This document shows positions 1 through 9,802 of a stretch of 64,000 nucleotides of DNA, one piece after another. The stretch comes from PALSA-600 sp963842335 (GTDB taxonomy: Bacteria; Actinomycetota; Thermoleophilia; Gaiellales; Gaiellaceae), in contig CAWJGF010000028.1 in the NCBI GenBank assembly GCA_963842335.1, forward strand, positions 1 to 64,000. Direction: 5' to 3'. Both the position numbers and the translations under genes were made by a program. Positions within the stretch are counted from its first letter, which is position 1. Each line of letters starts with the position of its first letter. The notes below the pieces were generated by a model, which was given only the letters and a program-made list of their open reading frames with translations, did no database searches and was not told the origin of the DNA.

Positions 1-941
1 ATGCGGCGCTGGCCGCCGACGCCGTAGAGGATCTGCATCTTCGCCGGGTCGCCGGCGACCGCGCGCAGCAGCCAGTCGCGCCAGGCGCGCGCCTCGTCGT
101 TGAAGCCCGGCATTCATCAGCGCGTAGAGCGTGAAGGTTGCATCGCGCAGCCAGCAGAAGCGGTAGTCCCAGTTCCGCACGCCGCCGATGTGCTCCGGCA
201 GTGACGTCGTCGGTGCGGCGACGATTCCGCCGGTCGGCTGATAGGTGAGCGCCTTCAGCACGAGCAGCGACGTGTGCACCGCGTCGGGGTAGTCGCCGTC
301 GTAGCGCAGCTCGCTCAGCCAGTCGCGCCAGAACCGCTCCGTGTCGGCAGCGCCGACTCGGCGTCGACCGGCTCTGGGCTGCTGCTCGCGCGACGGGGAC
401 CAGGTGAGCACGAACGGAACGCGCTCTCCCTTTTCGCACGGTGAACTCCGCGCGGTGGGTCATCCCCTCGGGCTCGAGGTCGATCGGCGTGCGGAGCACC
501 AGGGCGTCGGGGCCGCCGACCGCGACGAGTCGTCTCCTCGTCGAGCCTCGCGCACCCACGGCACGATCGAGCCGTAGTCGAAGCGGACCACGAGCTCGGT
601 GCTCATCTCGACGTGGCCGTCGAGTCCCTCGACGATGCGCACGAGGTCGGGCTTCGTCTCGCGCGGCGGCATGAAGTCGATCACGCGCACGCGGCCGTCG
701 TCCGTCTCGCCATTCCGACTCGAGGATCAGCGTCTCGTCGCGATAGCGCGCGTCGGTCGCCGGCCCGCGCCGCACGGGAGCGAGCAGCCAACGTCCGTTG
801 TCGTCGAGCCGAGCAGCGCGCCGAAGCACGAGCCGGAGTCGAACCGTGGGAAGCACAGCCAGTCGACCGACCCGTGCGGCTGACCAGCGCTGCCGTCTGA
901 AGGTCGCCGAGGAGGGCGTAGTCCTCGATCCGCTCGGCCAT
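1..941 (-). CDS. GH15 family glycosidase (glucoamylase/trehalase-like), N-terminal part, frameshifted
   Basis: Runs off the window at base 1, so only the N-terminal portion is present. It starts at ATG 939-941 and begins with the sequence typical of actinobacterial GH15 proteins: an EDYALLGDLQTAALV stretch, then, in a shifted frame, GSVDWLCFPRFDSGSCFG. Later pieces recognisable in other minus-strand frames include a beta-sandwich-like region. Family members hydrolyse alpha-glucosidic bonds of maltosaccharides or trehalose in the cytoplasm. The reading frame is broken several times in 940 bases while the protein sequence stays recognisable, as in the neighbouring genes, which points to sequence error. 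Its start overlaps the stop of the small upstream gene by one base. Trehalase versus glucoamylase cannot be decided here. Confidence 0.7.
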
Positions 942-1251
942 CAGTCGAGTTCTCGATCGAGGTCTCGGGCGGCAGGCGCTTCACGGCGCGGTTGAACCGG
1001 CGACGTACGGATCGGCGTCGGTCGTCGAGCGTCCGCGCGTAAGTGGTCGCGCATGTCCTCGAGGATCTCCGCGCCGGTCGCGATGCGCGTCGATGTAGTC
1101 GCCGAAGCGCTCTTCGGCCTCGTCGCGGTCCGCGGTCGAGTTGTAGCGCAGAACGTCGCGTTCGCTTCGTCATCAGGTCGGCGTGCTCGCGCACGAAGAG
1201 GTCGAGCTGCCGACGATCAGCTCGCGTGAATCGCGAGCGGCCGAACATCAC
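941..1251 (-). CDS. Small hypothetical protein between GT4 and GH15 genes, frameshifted
   Basis: Starts at GTG 1249-1251, overlapping the stop of the upstream glycosyltransferase gene by 3 bases. It ends at a TGA that shares one base with the ATG of the GH15 gene. The product would be about 100 residues, basic and charged, beginning MMFGRSRFTRADRRQLDLFVREHADLM when pieced together from successive frames. At least two frame changes are needed. I recognise no domain. The tight overlaps on both sides suggest translational coupling in a three-gene operon with the glycosyltransferase and the glycosidase. Confidence 0.45.
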
Positions 1252-2294
1252 AGCAGCTCCCGGTAGAGCGCGAGGTGCTGCTGCCGCGGCTGCCGTCCCA
1301 GGTCAGCTCGCCGCGCGCACGCTCCGCGCCCGCACGTGCGCGCGCGAGCGCATCGCGGTCGTCGAGCAGCGTGCGCACTGCTTCGGTGAGCGCGTCGACG
1401 TCGCCGGCCGGCACGACCGCGCCCGCGCCGAAGCGCGGACCGGCTCGCCAAGGCCGGCGACGTCGTAGACGACGGCCGGCACGCCGGCGCCGAGCGCCTG
1501 CAGCAGCGCGCCCGACTGGTCGAGCTCGGCGCGGTAGGGGAAGACCGCGACGGTCGCTTCCGACAGCGCGCGGTCGAGCTCCGTTGCGAGAGATAGCCGA
1601 GCCGCCATTCGACTCGCTCCGCGCTCGCGCAGACCGTCGAGCGGCATCGCGGGATCGCCGGCGACGAGCAGGCGTGCGTCCGGCAGCCGGCGCGTCACCT
1701 CGATCGCGTCGGGCAGTCCCTTGTACGGCGCGGATCATGCCGAGCGCGAGCAGCGTGTGCCCGTCGTCTGCGCGCGTGCGCCGCGCTCGGGTAGACCGGA
1801 TGCGGGATGACGTGCGCGTCGATGCCGAGCTCGGCGAGCGTCTCGCGGCCGCGCTCGGTGTGCACGACGACGCGGTCGAACTTGCGCGAGCAGCTGCTGC
1901 CACAGCTCGCGTCGCGACGCGGTGCGCCGCGGCAGCAGGTCGTGCGCAGTGAAGACCGACGGCGCGCGGAAGCGCAGCGTGCACGTCGGGCTGCGGCAGC
2001 GCGAGCCACTGCAGGTGCAGCACGTCGGGTCGCGCCGCCGCGAGCGACGCCGAGGACGCCGAGATGCTCGACCGCCTTCAGCGGCAGCCGCAGCGCGCGA
2101 GCGCCGGAAGAGGCGCGACGACAGCGGGTAGAAGCGCTCGCTGCGGCGGTAGCCGTCCGGGGGCGGGCAGCGCGCCGAAGCGAAAGTGCGACGTCGCCAG
2201 CTCGACGTCGGCGCCCGCAGCCGCGAGCGCGCGCCGCGAGCTCGTGGTCGTACCAGGGCGTGAACGCCGGCGGGTCGGCGAGGAGGACGCGCAC
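1248..2294 (-). CDS. Glycosyltransferase family 4, frameshifted
   Basis: Starts at GTG 2292-2294 with VRVLLADPPAFTPWYDHELA, a typical GT-B N-terminus, and ends at TGA 1248-1250. The C-terminal nucleotide-sugar-binding half is readable in one frame around 1400-1700: a RLPDARLLVAGDP segment, then GALLQALGAGVPAVVYDVAG, which matches the acidic/Gly-rich donor loop of GT4 enzymes. The frame changes several times. Likely a cytoplasmic transferase acting on glycolipid, glycogen or a sugar osmolyte; the neighbouring GH15 gene fits sugar-polymer or trehalose metabolism. Donor and acceptor cannot be predicted. It is divergent from the EEP gene, with only 12 bases between the two start codons. Confidence 0.7.
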
Positions 2295-2306
2295 CGAAGT
2301 AGCGTA

Positions 2307-3103
2307 GTGCGCGTGCTCGTCCGGAGCTGGAACCTCTTTCACGGCAACACCGTGCCGCCGCAGCGGCAGGCGTTCCTGCGACGAGATGATCGCGGCTCGC
2401 GACCGCGCGACGATCCCGACGTGCTCTGCTTGCAGGAGGTTCCCGCCTGGGCGCTCGACCGCTTCACCGTCGGCGACGTCGCCGCGCGGCCCGGTGTTCG
2501 GCCGGTGCCGATCCGGCCGGCCGGCCGCGCTCGACCGACGCTGAACCACGGCGTCCTCCGCTCGGCGTTCTCCGGCCAGGGCAACGCGATCCGGGTGTCG
2601 CCGCGGCTGCGCGTGCTCGACGCATCGCGTGCCTGACGCTCAACCCGCGCCGCTTCCGCGACGCTCAGCGCGCGAGCTCGAGCTCGGCGCCGTGGCGCGG
2701 CTCGCGTGGGCGAAGGAGCGGCGCATCGTCGCAGGCGGTGCGGATCGCGACGCCGACGGGCGCACGCTCCTCGTCGCGAACACGCACTGCACGAGCTTCC
2801 CGCCGACCAGCGCCTCGCCGAGGCCGAGCTGCTGCGCGCCGCGTGGTTTGCAGACTCGGCCGCCGAGCCGGACGAGTCGTCGTCCTCGCCGGCGATTTCA
2901 ACGTCACGGCCGACGCGCTCGCGCACGCTCGTCGACTCGACCGGGCCGGAGTGGGGGTTCTCCGCGGCCGGCCCGGGCATCGACCACATCCTCGTCCGCG
3001 GTGCCGCCGTCAACGCCGCTCCGCGCTGGCCGGACGAGCAGCGACGCGCGTGGCGACGTCCTGCTGTCCGATCATGCGCCGGTGGAGGTGGAGATCGACG
3101 TGA
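2307..3103 (+). CDS. Endonuclease/exonuclease/phosphatase (EEP) family protein, frameshifted
   Basis: Starts at GTG 2307 with VRVLVRSWNLFHGNTVPP, the first strand of the EEP fold with its Asn. DPDVLCLQEVPAWALDRF carries the metal-binding Glu. Further on, VLAGDFNVTAD and LLSDHAPVEVEI give the catalytic Asp/Asn and the Asp-His pair. These four motifs identify the DNase I-like/inositol-phosphatase superfamily. The substrate (phosphodiester or phosphomonoester) cannot be told. Motifs lie in different frames because of single-base insertions, so the end is approximate; it meets or overlaps the start of the aminotransferase gene. Confidence 0.7.
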
Positions 3104-4206
3104 ACTGGGCCGAGGAGCGCGCGCGCTTCCCGGTCTGCGAGCGGTACGCGTATCTGAACGCCGGCACGTTCGGCCCGCTCGCGCGCGCGACGCTCGACGC
3201 GATGGCGACGTCTGCGCGCGTGGGAGGCCGAGCACGGCCGCGGCGGACGGCGTACTTCGACGAGATGCTCGCGCGGCGCGAGCGCGTGCGCGCGCTGCTC
3301 GCCGCGCAGATCGGCGTCGCCGCCCGAGCACGTCGCGCTGACCGACTCGACCACGCAGGGCGTGCACGATCGTCGTCGCTCGGGCTCGGCCTCGGGCCGG
3401 GCGACGAGGTCGTGACGACCGATGCGGAGCACTTCGGGCTGACCGGCCCGCTCGCTCGGCGCCGGCGCCGAGCTGCGGATCGCCCGGTCGCGGGCGCGCG
3501 CGCCGACGACATCTTCGACGCTGATCCGCAGCGCAGGTCACGCCGCGCACGCGGCTGATCGCGCTCTCGGCCGTCTCGTGGATCGACGGGACGGTCTTTC
3601 CCGTGGCGCGAGCTGCGCGAGGCGACGGGCTGCCGGTGCTCGTCGACGGCGCCCAGTCGGTCGGGCGCGATCGAGGTCGACGCGGCCGCCGCCGACTTCT
3701 ACACGGTCAGCGCGCAGAAGTGGCTCTGCGGCCCGGACGCGACCGGTGCGCTCTACGTCCGCGACCCGACGGCCTGCCGCCGCGGCTCGTCGCGTACCCG
3801 TGCGCCGAGACCTACGACATCGCCGCGGGCACGTGGGAGCCGAAGCCGGGCGCGCGCGCTTCGACCCGGGCTTCACGCCGGCGTCGTCGCTCGCCGGGCT
3901 CGAGGCGGCGCTCACCGAGCTGCCGCGACGGCCGCTTCGAGCGCGCGCGCGAGCTGGCCGGGCGCTGCCGCGACGCTGCTCGCTCGAGCCGGGCACGAGG
4001 TCGTCACGCAAGCCGGACCAGGCGACGCTCGTCGTCGTTCCGGCGCGCCGCGGCGACGCCGCCGAGACGGTCGGCCGCGCTCTACGAGCGCGGCGTGGTC
4101 GTGCGCGAGCTGCCGGCGACCGGCCTGCTGCGCGCGTCGGTCGGCTGGTGGAACGACGAGAGCGACCTCGAGCGGCTCGTCGAGGCGCTCGGCGACGCGC
4201 TGCTAA
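3101..4206 (+). CDS. PLP-dependent class V aminotransferase (isopenicillin-N-epimerase/cysteine-desulfurase-like), frameshifted
   Basis: Probable GTG start at 3101 giving VNWAEERARFPVCERYAYLNAGTFGPL. The YLNAGTFGP segment is characteristic of class V enzymes related to isopenicillin N epimerase. Later pieces are LPVLVDGAQSVG (PLP-contacting Asp and Gln) and FYTVSAQKWLCGPDATGAL, whose Lys is the Schiff-base residue. The C-terminus SVGWWNDESDLERLVEAL is family-like. Several single-base frameshifts occur. The last codons are uncertain: a TAA at 4204-4206 would make it converge on and overlap the HD gene's stop. Substrate unknown. Confidence 0.7.
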
Positions 4207-4789
4207 GCAGGCTTCGGTGCGAAGCCCGAGCTCGCCGGCGATCGGCTGCAGCGCGGCGACGACGTTCGCGATGTGCTCGTCGAGCTCGAGCCCGAGCAGC
4301 TCGGCGCCCTCGTAGACGTCGTCGCGCGAGACGCCGGCGGCGAACGACGGCTGCTTCAGCTTCTTCCGCACCGACTTCGGCTCGAGCCCTTCGAGGCCGG
4401 TCGGGCGCACGAGCCCGCACGCGTGCACGAAGCCCGACAGCTCGTCGCAGGCGAAGAGCGACTTCTTGAGCGGCGTGTCGCGCGGCAGGCCGAGGTGGTT
4501 GGCATGCGAGAGGACCGTGTCGATCACGACCTCCGGATAGCCCTCTTCGCGCAGGATCGGCGCGCCGTCCTGCGGGTGCTTGTCGAGCGTGGGGTGGATC
4601 TCGTAGTCGAAGTCGTGCAGCAGCGCCGCGACGCGCCAGAGCTCCTCGTCCTCGCCGAACCGGCGCGGCGTACGACGCCGTCGACGCCTCGACCGCGAGG
4701 GCATGGCGCAGCAGCGCCTCGCTCTTCGTGTACTGGGTGAGCGTCTCCCAGGCTTGTTCGCGAGTCGGATTCACAGGCGCGACTAGCAT
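4203..4789 (-). CDS. HD-domain phosphohydrolase, frameshifted
   Basis: Starts at ATG 4787-4789 (MLVAPVNPTREQAWETLTQYTKSEALLRHALAVEA) and ends at TAG 4203-4205 after one inserted base near 4223. The product is about 190 residues. It has the HD signature in LLHDFDYEIHPTLDKHP followed by VLSHANHLGLPRDTPLKKSLFACDELSG, a pattern of small stand-alone HD hydrolases in actinobacteria. Metal-dependent phosphohydrolase activity is inferred from family membership; the substrate is unknown. It is divergent from murA and converges on the aminotransferase gene. Confidence 0.75.
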
Positions 4790-4799
4790 AGTGCGCTCC

Positions 4800-6121
4800 G
4801 TGTCCTCGACCACCGTCAGACACGCGGCGGAATCGTTCGTGATCGAGGGCGGCAATCCGCTCTCCGGACGCGTCCGCGCTGCCGGGAACAAGAACGGCGC
4901 GCTGCCGATCCTCGCGGCGTGCCTGCTCACCGACGAGCCGGTGACGCTCGACGAACGTGCCGCGCATCCGCGACGTCGAGACGATGCTCGAGCTGCTCGT
5001 CGCACCTCGGCGCCGACGTCGAGTGGACCGGCGACCAACGAGGTGCGCGTGCACGCGCAGAACATCACCCACGAGGTCGACGAGCGAGCTCGCGAGCCGC
5101 ATCCGCGCCTCGTTCCTGCTCGCCGGGCCGCTGCTCGCGCGCCTCGGCCGCGCGAGCGTGCCGCCGCCGGGCGGCGACGTCATCGGCCGCCGCCGGCTCG
5201 ATCCGCACATCCACGCGTTCGCCGAGCTCGGCGCCGACGATCGAGCTCGGCGAGCGCTACGAGCTGAGCGGCACGCCTCACGCGGCGCGCACATCCACCT
5301 CGACGAGGCGTCGGTCATGGCGACCGAGAACGCCGTGATGGCGGCGTCGCTCGCGCCGGGCAAGACGATGATCTCGAACGCCGCGTGCGAGCCGCACGTG
5401 CAGGATCTCTGCCGCTTCCTCGTCGTCGCTCGGCGCGAAGATCGACGGCATCGGCTCGAACGTGCTGCACATCACCGGCGTCGAGCGGCTCTGCCGGCGG
5501 CGACGCACGCGATCGGCGCCCGAGCACATCGAGGTCGGGAGCTTCATCGGCATGGCTGCGGTGACCGGCGGCGACATCACGATCGAGGGCATCGTCCCCG
5601 ACGACCTCTGGCCGATCGTGCCCGTGCTTCGAGCGCCTCGGCATCGAGGTCGAGCTCGGCGACGACTGGGTGCGCGTCCCGCCCGGGCAGGAGCTCGTCG
5701 TCCGTCGACGATCTCGGCGGCGCGATCCCGAAGGTCGAGGACGGCCCGTGGCCGGCGTTCCCGGCCGACCTCACGTCGATCGCGGTCGTCGTCGCGACGC
5801 AGGCGCGGGGCACGGTGCTCGTCTTCGAGAAGATGTTCGAGAGCCGGCTGTTCTTCGTCGACAAGCTCGTCTCGATGGGCGCGCGGATCATTCTCTGCGA
5901 CCCGCACCGCGTCGTCGTCACCGGCCCGTCGCGGCTCTACGGCCAGCGCATGTCGAGCCCCGACATCCGCGCCGGCATGGCGATGGTGATCGCAGCGCTC
6001 TGCGCCGAAGGAACGTCGACGATCGGCGACGCGTACCAGATCGACAAGGGCTACGAGCGCATCGACGAGCGCCTGCGCGCGCTCGGCGCGCAGCATCGAG
6101 CGCGTCGAGCTGACCGCCTGA
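4800..6121 (+). CDS. murA: UDP-N-acetylglucosamine 1-carboxyvinyltransferase MurA, frameshifted
   Basis: Transfers enolpyruvate from PEP to UDP-GlcNAc, the first committed step of peptidoglycan synthesis in the cytoplasm. Recognised by IEGGNPLSGRVRAAGNKNGALPIL at the N-terminus (Lys and Asn of the KN motif), the RIRDVETMLELL segment, GGDITIEGI, and a clean C-terminal stretch from about 5735 to 6085 including SSPDIRAGMAMVIAALCAEG. At least eight single-base insertions interrupt it, for example at 4953, 5002, 5082, 5239, 5428, 5627, 5703 and 6091. Removing each restores conserved sequence. The start is uncertain: GTG codons at 4791 and 4800 are both possible. It is followed after one base by the HisB-like gene. 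Confidence 0.88.
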
Positions 6122-6122
6122 G

Positions 6123-6646
6123 ATGACCGAGACGCAAACAGGCGTCCGGCTCGGGCTCGCCCGGACGGGCTCGGCGAACGTGGCGACGGCCTGCCGGTGC
6201 TCGACCACCTGGTCGCCGAGCTCGCGCGGACGGCGCGGTTCAAGCTGACGCTCGAGGTCGCGCCGGGCAGCGCGGACGCGGCGGTCGCCGCCGCCGGGCG
6301 GGCGCTCGGGCCGCGCTCGGCGAGCAGCTGAGCTCGCCCGGCGCCGCAGGCACGGCTGGGCGATCGTGCCTGCCGACGAGGCACTCGCGTCGGCTGCGCT
6401 CGAGCGCGTCCGAGCGGCCGCGCTTCGTCACGAACGTCGACTTCTCCGACCAGCGCGTCGGCGGGCTCGTCGACCGACGTCGCGTCGCGGTTCCTGCACG
6501 AGCTCGCCGAGGCCGCCGGGCTGAACCTGCACGTGCGGCTGGTCGAAGGCACCGATCCGCAGCACGTGCTCGCGGCGATCTTCAAGGCGGTCGGCGCCGC
6601 ACTCGGGCAGGCGTGCCGTCCCGTACCGGAACAAAGGAGGAGGTAG
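6123..6646 (+). CDS. HisB-like (imidazoleglycerol-phosphate dehydratase fold) protein lacking the metal motif, frameshifted
   Basis: ATG 6123 lies one base after the murA stop; the gene ends at TAG 6644-6646. Correcting a few single-base insertions gives GLPVLDHLVAELARTARFKLTLEV, HGWAIVPADEALASAALER, RVGGLVTDVASRFLHELAEAAGL and QHVLAAIFKAVGAALGQACRP. These align in order with HisB strands and helices. In HisB, the first repeat is followed by a DDHHTxED metal-binding segment. Here the equivalent stretch is APGSADAAVAAAGRALG, without His. The NAHHxxE segment is also reduced to a single His. Dehydratase activity is therefore doubtful, and a different role linked to murA or ridA is possible. Confidence 0.6.
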
Positions 6647-6649
6647 CTC

Positions 6650-7035
6650 GTGAGCAAGGAGTCGTTCGCACCGAGGCGGCGCCGGCGCCGTTCCAGGGCG
6701 CGCCGTACTCGCAGGCGATCAAGGCGAACGGCTTCGTCTTCGTCTCCGGCCAGCTGTCGCTGCGGCCGGGCGAGAAGGAGCTCGCGCCGGGCGACATCGG
6801 CGCGCAGACCGAGCAGGTGTTCGCGAACCTGCGCGCGATCCTCGAGGCGGCGGGCACGTCGCTCGACAAGCTCGTGAAGACGACCGTGTTCCTGCAGAAC
6901 CTCGACGACTTCGCCGGGATGAACGAGGTGTACGCGAAGCACGTCGGCGACACGCCGCCGGCGCGCTCGACCGTCGAGGTCGCGAAGCTGCCGTCGGGCG
7001 CGCTCGTCGAGATCGAGGCGATCGCGCTCCAGTAG
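6650..7035 (+). CDS. ridA: RidA family enamine/imine deaminase
   Basis: Hydrolyses reactive enamines/imines such as 2-aminoacrylate released by PLP enzymes. The start GTG at 6650 is preceded by a strong AGGAGGAGG ribosome site inside the end of the HisB-like gene. The N-terminal MSKES and the body are joined by one frame change near 6665. From there RTEAAPAPFQGAPYSQAIKA runs intact to the end. RidA hallmarks visible are PYSQA, FVSGQLSL, QTEQVFANLRAILEAAG and the C-terminal PARSTVEVAKLPSGALVEIEAIA, with the conserved Arg. About 127 residues, the usual length. Confidence 0.88.
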
Positions 7036-7052
7036 TCGTCGTTGCTGTCACC

Positions 7053-8475
7053 GTGACGCTGTCGAGGACTACGTCCGCTCGCTCGGATTGGACGCGTACG
7101 TCGTCGGCGGCGCAGTGCGCGACGAGCTGCTCGGCGATCGAGTCGAAGGACGCCGACTTCCTCGTCCCCGGCGTCGACATCGACGGGCTGCGCGCGGCGC
7201 TCGCGCCGCACGGGCGCACCGAGGAGCTCATCGTCGCGGGACGCCCGGTGGGCGTGCGCTTCTACCCGCGCGACCGGGCGATGCGCGCAGCGCGCGCCGA
7301 CGGGCATCGAGCTGGCGCCGCCGCGCCGCGAGATCTCGACCGGGCCGGGCCGCCACGACTTCGAGATCGTCGTCGACCCGGCCGCGCCGGTCGAGGAGGA
7401 CCTCGCACGGCGCGACTTCACCGATCAACGCGATGGCGCGCCGGCTCGCCGACGGAGAGCTCGTCGACCCGTTCGGCGGCCGCGAGCGATCTCGAGCGGC
7501 GGGTGCTGCGCACCGTCTCGCCGAACAGCTTCGCCGAGGATCCGCTGCGCCTCGTCCGCGGGCTGCGGTTCGTCTCGCAGCTCGGCCTCGATCCCGACGA
7601 GGACACGCTCGCGCAGATGCGGGACGAGGCGGCAAGCGTCGCACTCGTCTCGGGAGAGCGCATCGGCGGCGGGCTCGCAGCGGACGGGATGGGCGAGCTG
7701 TCGAAGCTGCTGCTCGGCACGCAGCCGGCGAAGGCGCTGCGGATCGCCCGCGACACCGGCGTGCTCGTCGCGCTGCTGCCGGAGTTCGAGCGCGCGATCG
7801 GCTTCGACCAGGAGAGCCGCTACCACGACCTGACGGTCGACGAGCACACGTTCGAGGTCGTCCAGGCCGCCGCCGACGCGGGTGCTCCGCTCCGCGTGCG
7901 GCTCGCGGCGCTCTTCCACGACCTCGGCAAGCCGCACGTCGCGTGGCGCGGGTCCGACGGTCGCCTGCACTACTACGCGCAGGCCCGGGCAAGCTCCGCG
8001 GAGCCACGAGCAGGTGAGCGCCGATCTGGCGGCGGAAGCGATGAGCAGGCTGCGCTATCCGAACGAGCTTCGCAAGCGCGTCGTTGCGGATCGTGCGAGC
8101 GCACATGTTCGATCCCGGTCGGGGCGACCCGCTGCGCGCGCGCCGGTTGCTCGCGCGTCACGGCGCCGGCGTCACCTTCGACCTCCTCGACCACAAGGAA
8201 GCGGATCTGCGGGGCAAGCGGCTGCCCGGTGGGCCGGAGCCCGAGGCCGACCTCGAGAAGCTCGCGCGCTTCCGCGCGATCGTCGAGCAGGAGCTCGAGA
8301 GCCCGCACCGTCTCCGCGACCTGGCGATCGGCGGCGACGATCTGATCGCGCCGGTTACGTGCCCGGCCCGGCGATCGGCCACGTCCTGCGGACGCTCCTC
8401 GACGAGGTCGTCAAGGATCCGTCGCTGAACACGCGAGACGCGTTGCTCGCGCGGGCGGAGGCTCTGCGCCGATGA
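7053..8475 (+). CDS. cca: CCA tRNA nucleotidyltransferase, frameshifted
   Basis: Adds or repairs the 3' CCA end of tRNAs. This fits the tRNA-Pro gene in this window, which does not encode CCA. Visible are AYVVGGAVRDELLG (nucleotide-binding GG motif), then, after an inserted base, KDADFLVPGVD with the catalytic Asp pair. RRDFTINAMARRLADGELVDPFGG and DPLRLVRGLRF follow, and an HD domain (LAALFHDLGKPH) near 7900. About eight single-base insertions split it. The TGA at 8473-8475 overlaps an ATG at 8472 that could start the next gene. The N-terminus is uncertain; GTG 7053 is a best guess. Confidence 0.82.
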
Positions 8476-8509
8476 GCCACCGAGCCGATCCTCGGCCGGC
8501 CGGCGACGG

Positions 8510-9208
8510 GTGATCCGCTGGGACGAGCCGGGGTACATCGTCGCGTTCACGACCCGTGCCGGCGGTGTGAGCGCGGCGCCCTACGACTCGCTCAACCTGA
8601 CGATCGGAACGGGCGACGACCGCACGTGCGTCGACGAGAACCGCCGGCTGGCCTGCGAGGCAGTCGGCGTGCCGGCGGCAACGCTCGCGTTCAACCGCCA
8701 GGTGCACTCGGCGTCTGTCCATCGCGCACGAGCCGGAGCGCGCGGCGAGCCGGGCGACGGTCTCTGGTCCGACGAGCCGGGCGTCTCGATGCTCGCGATG
8801 TCGGCGGACTGCCTGCCGATTGCGGTCGCGCGCGCGACAGGTGAGCCCGCGCTTGCGGTCCTGCATGCCGGCTGGCGCGGGCTTGCCGGAGGTGTCGTCG
8901 CTGCCGGCGCGTCTGCACTGCGCTCCGGTGTCGCCCGAAGGCCGCGCTCACCGCGATCGTCGGTCCGGCGATCGGCCCGTGTTGCTACGAGGTCGGTCCG
9001 GAGGTCTCGGCAGCTCTTCGATCGCGACCTGACGCGCGACGGGAAGCTCGATCTCTGGTCGGCAGCAGAGCGCGCATTGCGCGCAGCGGGCGTCGAGCGC
9101 GTCGAACGTGTCGATCTGTGCACGCGCTGCCATCCGGAGCTCTTCTTCTCACACCGCCGCGACGGCCGTGCACGCGGCGTGCAGGGGGTGCTCGGTGCTG
9201 TCGCCTGA
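8510..9208 (+). CDS. pgeF: PgeF/YfiH family (laccase-domain) peptidoglycan editing factor, frameshifted
   Basis: Starts at GTG 8510 (VIRWDEPGYIVAFTTRAGGVS), or at ATG 8472 if a base is extra upstream. The family's residues appear in order: RQVHSASV (usual form QxHG), MSADCLPIAV with the metal-binding Cys, and AVLHAGWRGLAGGVV with the metal-binding His. From about 8925 a frame change garbles the middle (normally AxIGPAIGPCCYEVG), and the C-terminus LCTRCHPELFFSHRRDG is readable again. Members act as purine nucleoside phosphorylase/deaminases or remove L-Ser from UDP-MurNAc. The gene sits just before yggS and sepF, its usual place in Gram-positive division clusters. Confidence 0.82.
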   Translation: MIRWDEPGYIVAFTTRAGGVSAAPYDSLNLTIGTGDDRTCVDENRRLACEAVGVPAATLAFNRQVHSASVHRARAGARGEPGDGLWSDEPGVSMLAMSADCLPIAVARATGEPALAVLHAGWRGLAGGVVAAGASALRSGVARRPRSPRSSVRRSARVATRSVRRSRQLFDRDLTRDGKLDLWSAAERALRAAGVERVERVDLCTRCHPELFFSHRRDGRARGVQGVLGAVA

Positions 9209-9790
9209 CGAGGTGCGCGAGCGCGTTGCGCGCGTTCGTGCAGCAAGTCGGCGACGGCGTGACCATCGTCGCGGCGACGAAGTACGTCGCCGCTGCGCGA
9301 CCTGGCCGTGCTCGTCGAAGCGGGGATCGACGTCGTGGGAGAAAACCGCGCGCAGGACCTCGAGGAGAAGCATGCCGAGTACGGCGATGCGTTTCGGTGG
9401 CACTTCATCGGCCGCCTGCAGTCGAACAAGGTGAAGGTCGTGAACCGGATCTGCGAGCTCGTCCATTCGCTCGACTCACACACGACTGCGCGGCGGCTCG
9501 AGGTGCCTGCGCTCGTGCAGGTGAACCTCGCGGACGAGGGCTCGAAGGCGGGGGTCGCGCCGGGAGAACTGGCCGACTACCTCGGCGTATGACGTTCGCG
9601 GCCTCTCGACGATGCCGCCCGCCGCTGCGTCGCCGGAGAGCTCTCGCGCCGTGGTTCGCCGAGCTCCGCGGCCTGGCCGCCGAGCACGGCCTCAGCGGAG
9701 CTCTCGATGGGGACGACGCAGGACTACGCTGTTGCCGCGGAGGAGGGCGCGACGTATGTTCGCGTCGGTTCGTTCCTCTTTCGCGATTAA
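9195..9790 (+). CDS. YggS family PLP homeostasis protein, frameshifted
   Basis: GTG at 9195 overlaps the end of pgeF by 14 bases; the gene ends at TAA 9788-9790. IVAATKYVAA contains the PLP-binding Lys. GENRAQDLEEKHAEYGDAFRWHFIGRLQSNK is a strong family signature, and VPALVQVNLADEGSKAG plus a C-terminal MGTTQDYAVAAEEGATYVRVG, read across frames, complete it. YggS-type proteins bind PLP and buffer its supply; no catalytic activity is established. At least four single-base frameshifts occur. This is the last gene showing the dense frameshifting of the first 9.8 kb. Confidence 0.82.
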
Positions 9791-9802
9791 GATCCCCCGC
9801 AA

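Noticed and set aside
5278..6942. Minus-strand open frame of over 500 codons opposite murA, hisB-like and ridA
   Set aside because: Antisense shadow of GC-rich genes: Arg/Ala-rich, no domain, and it runs through several confirmed plus-strand genes.
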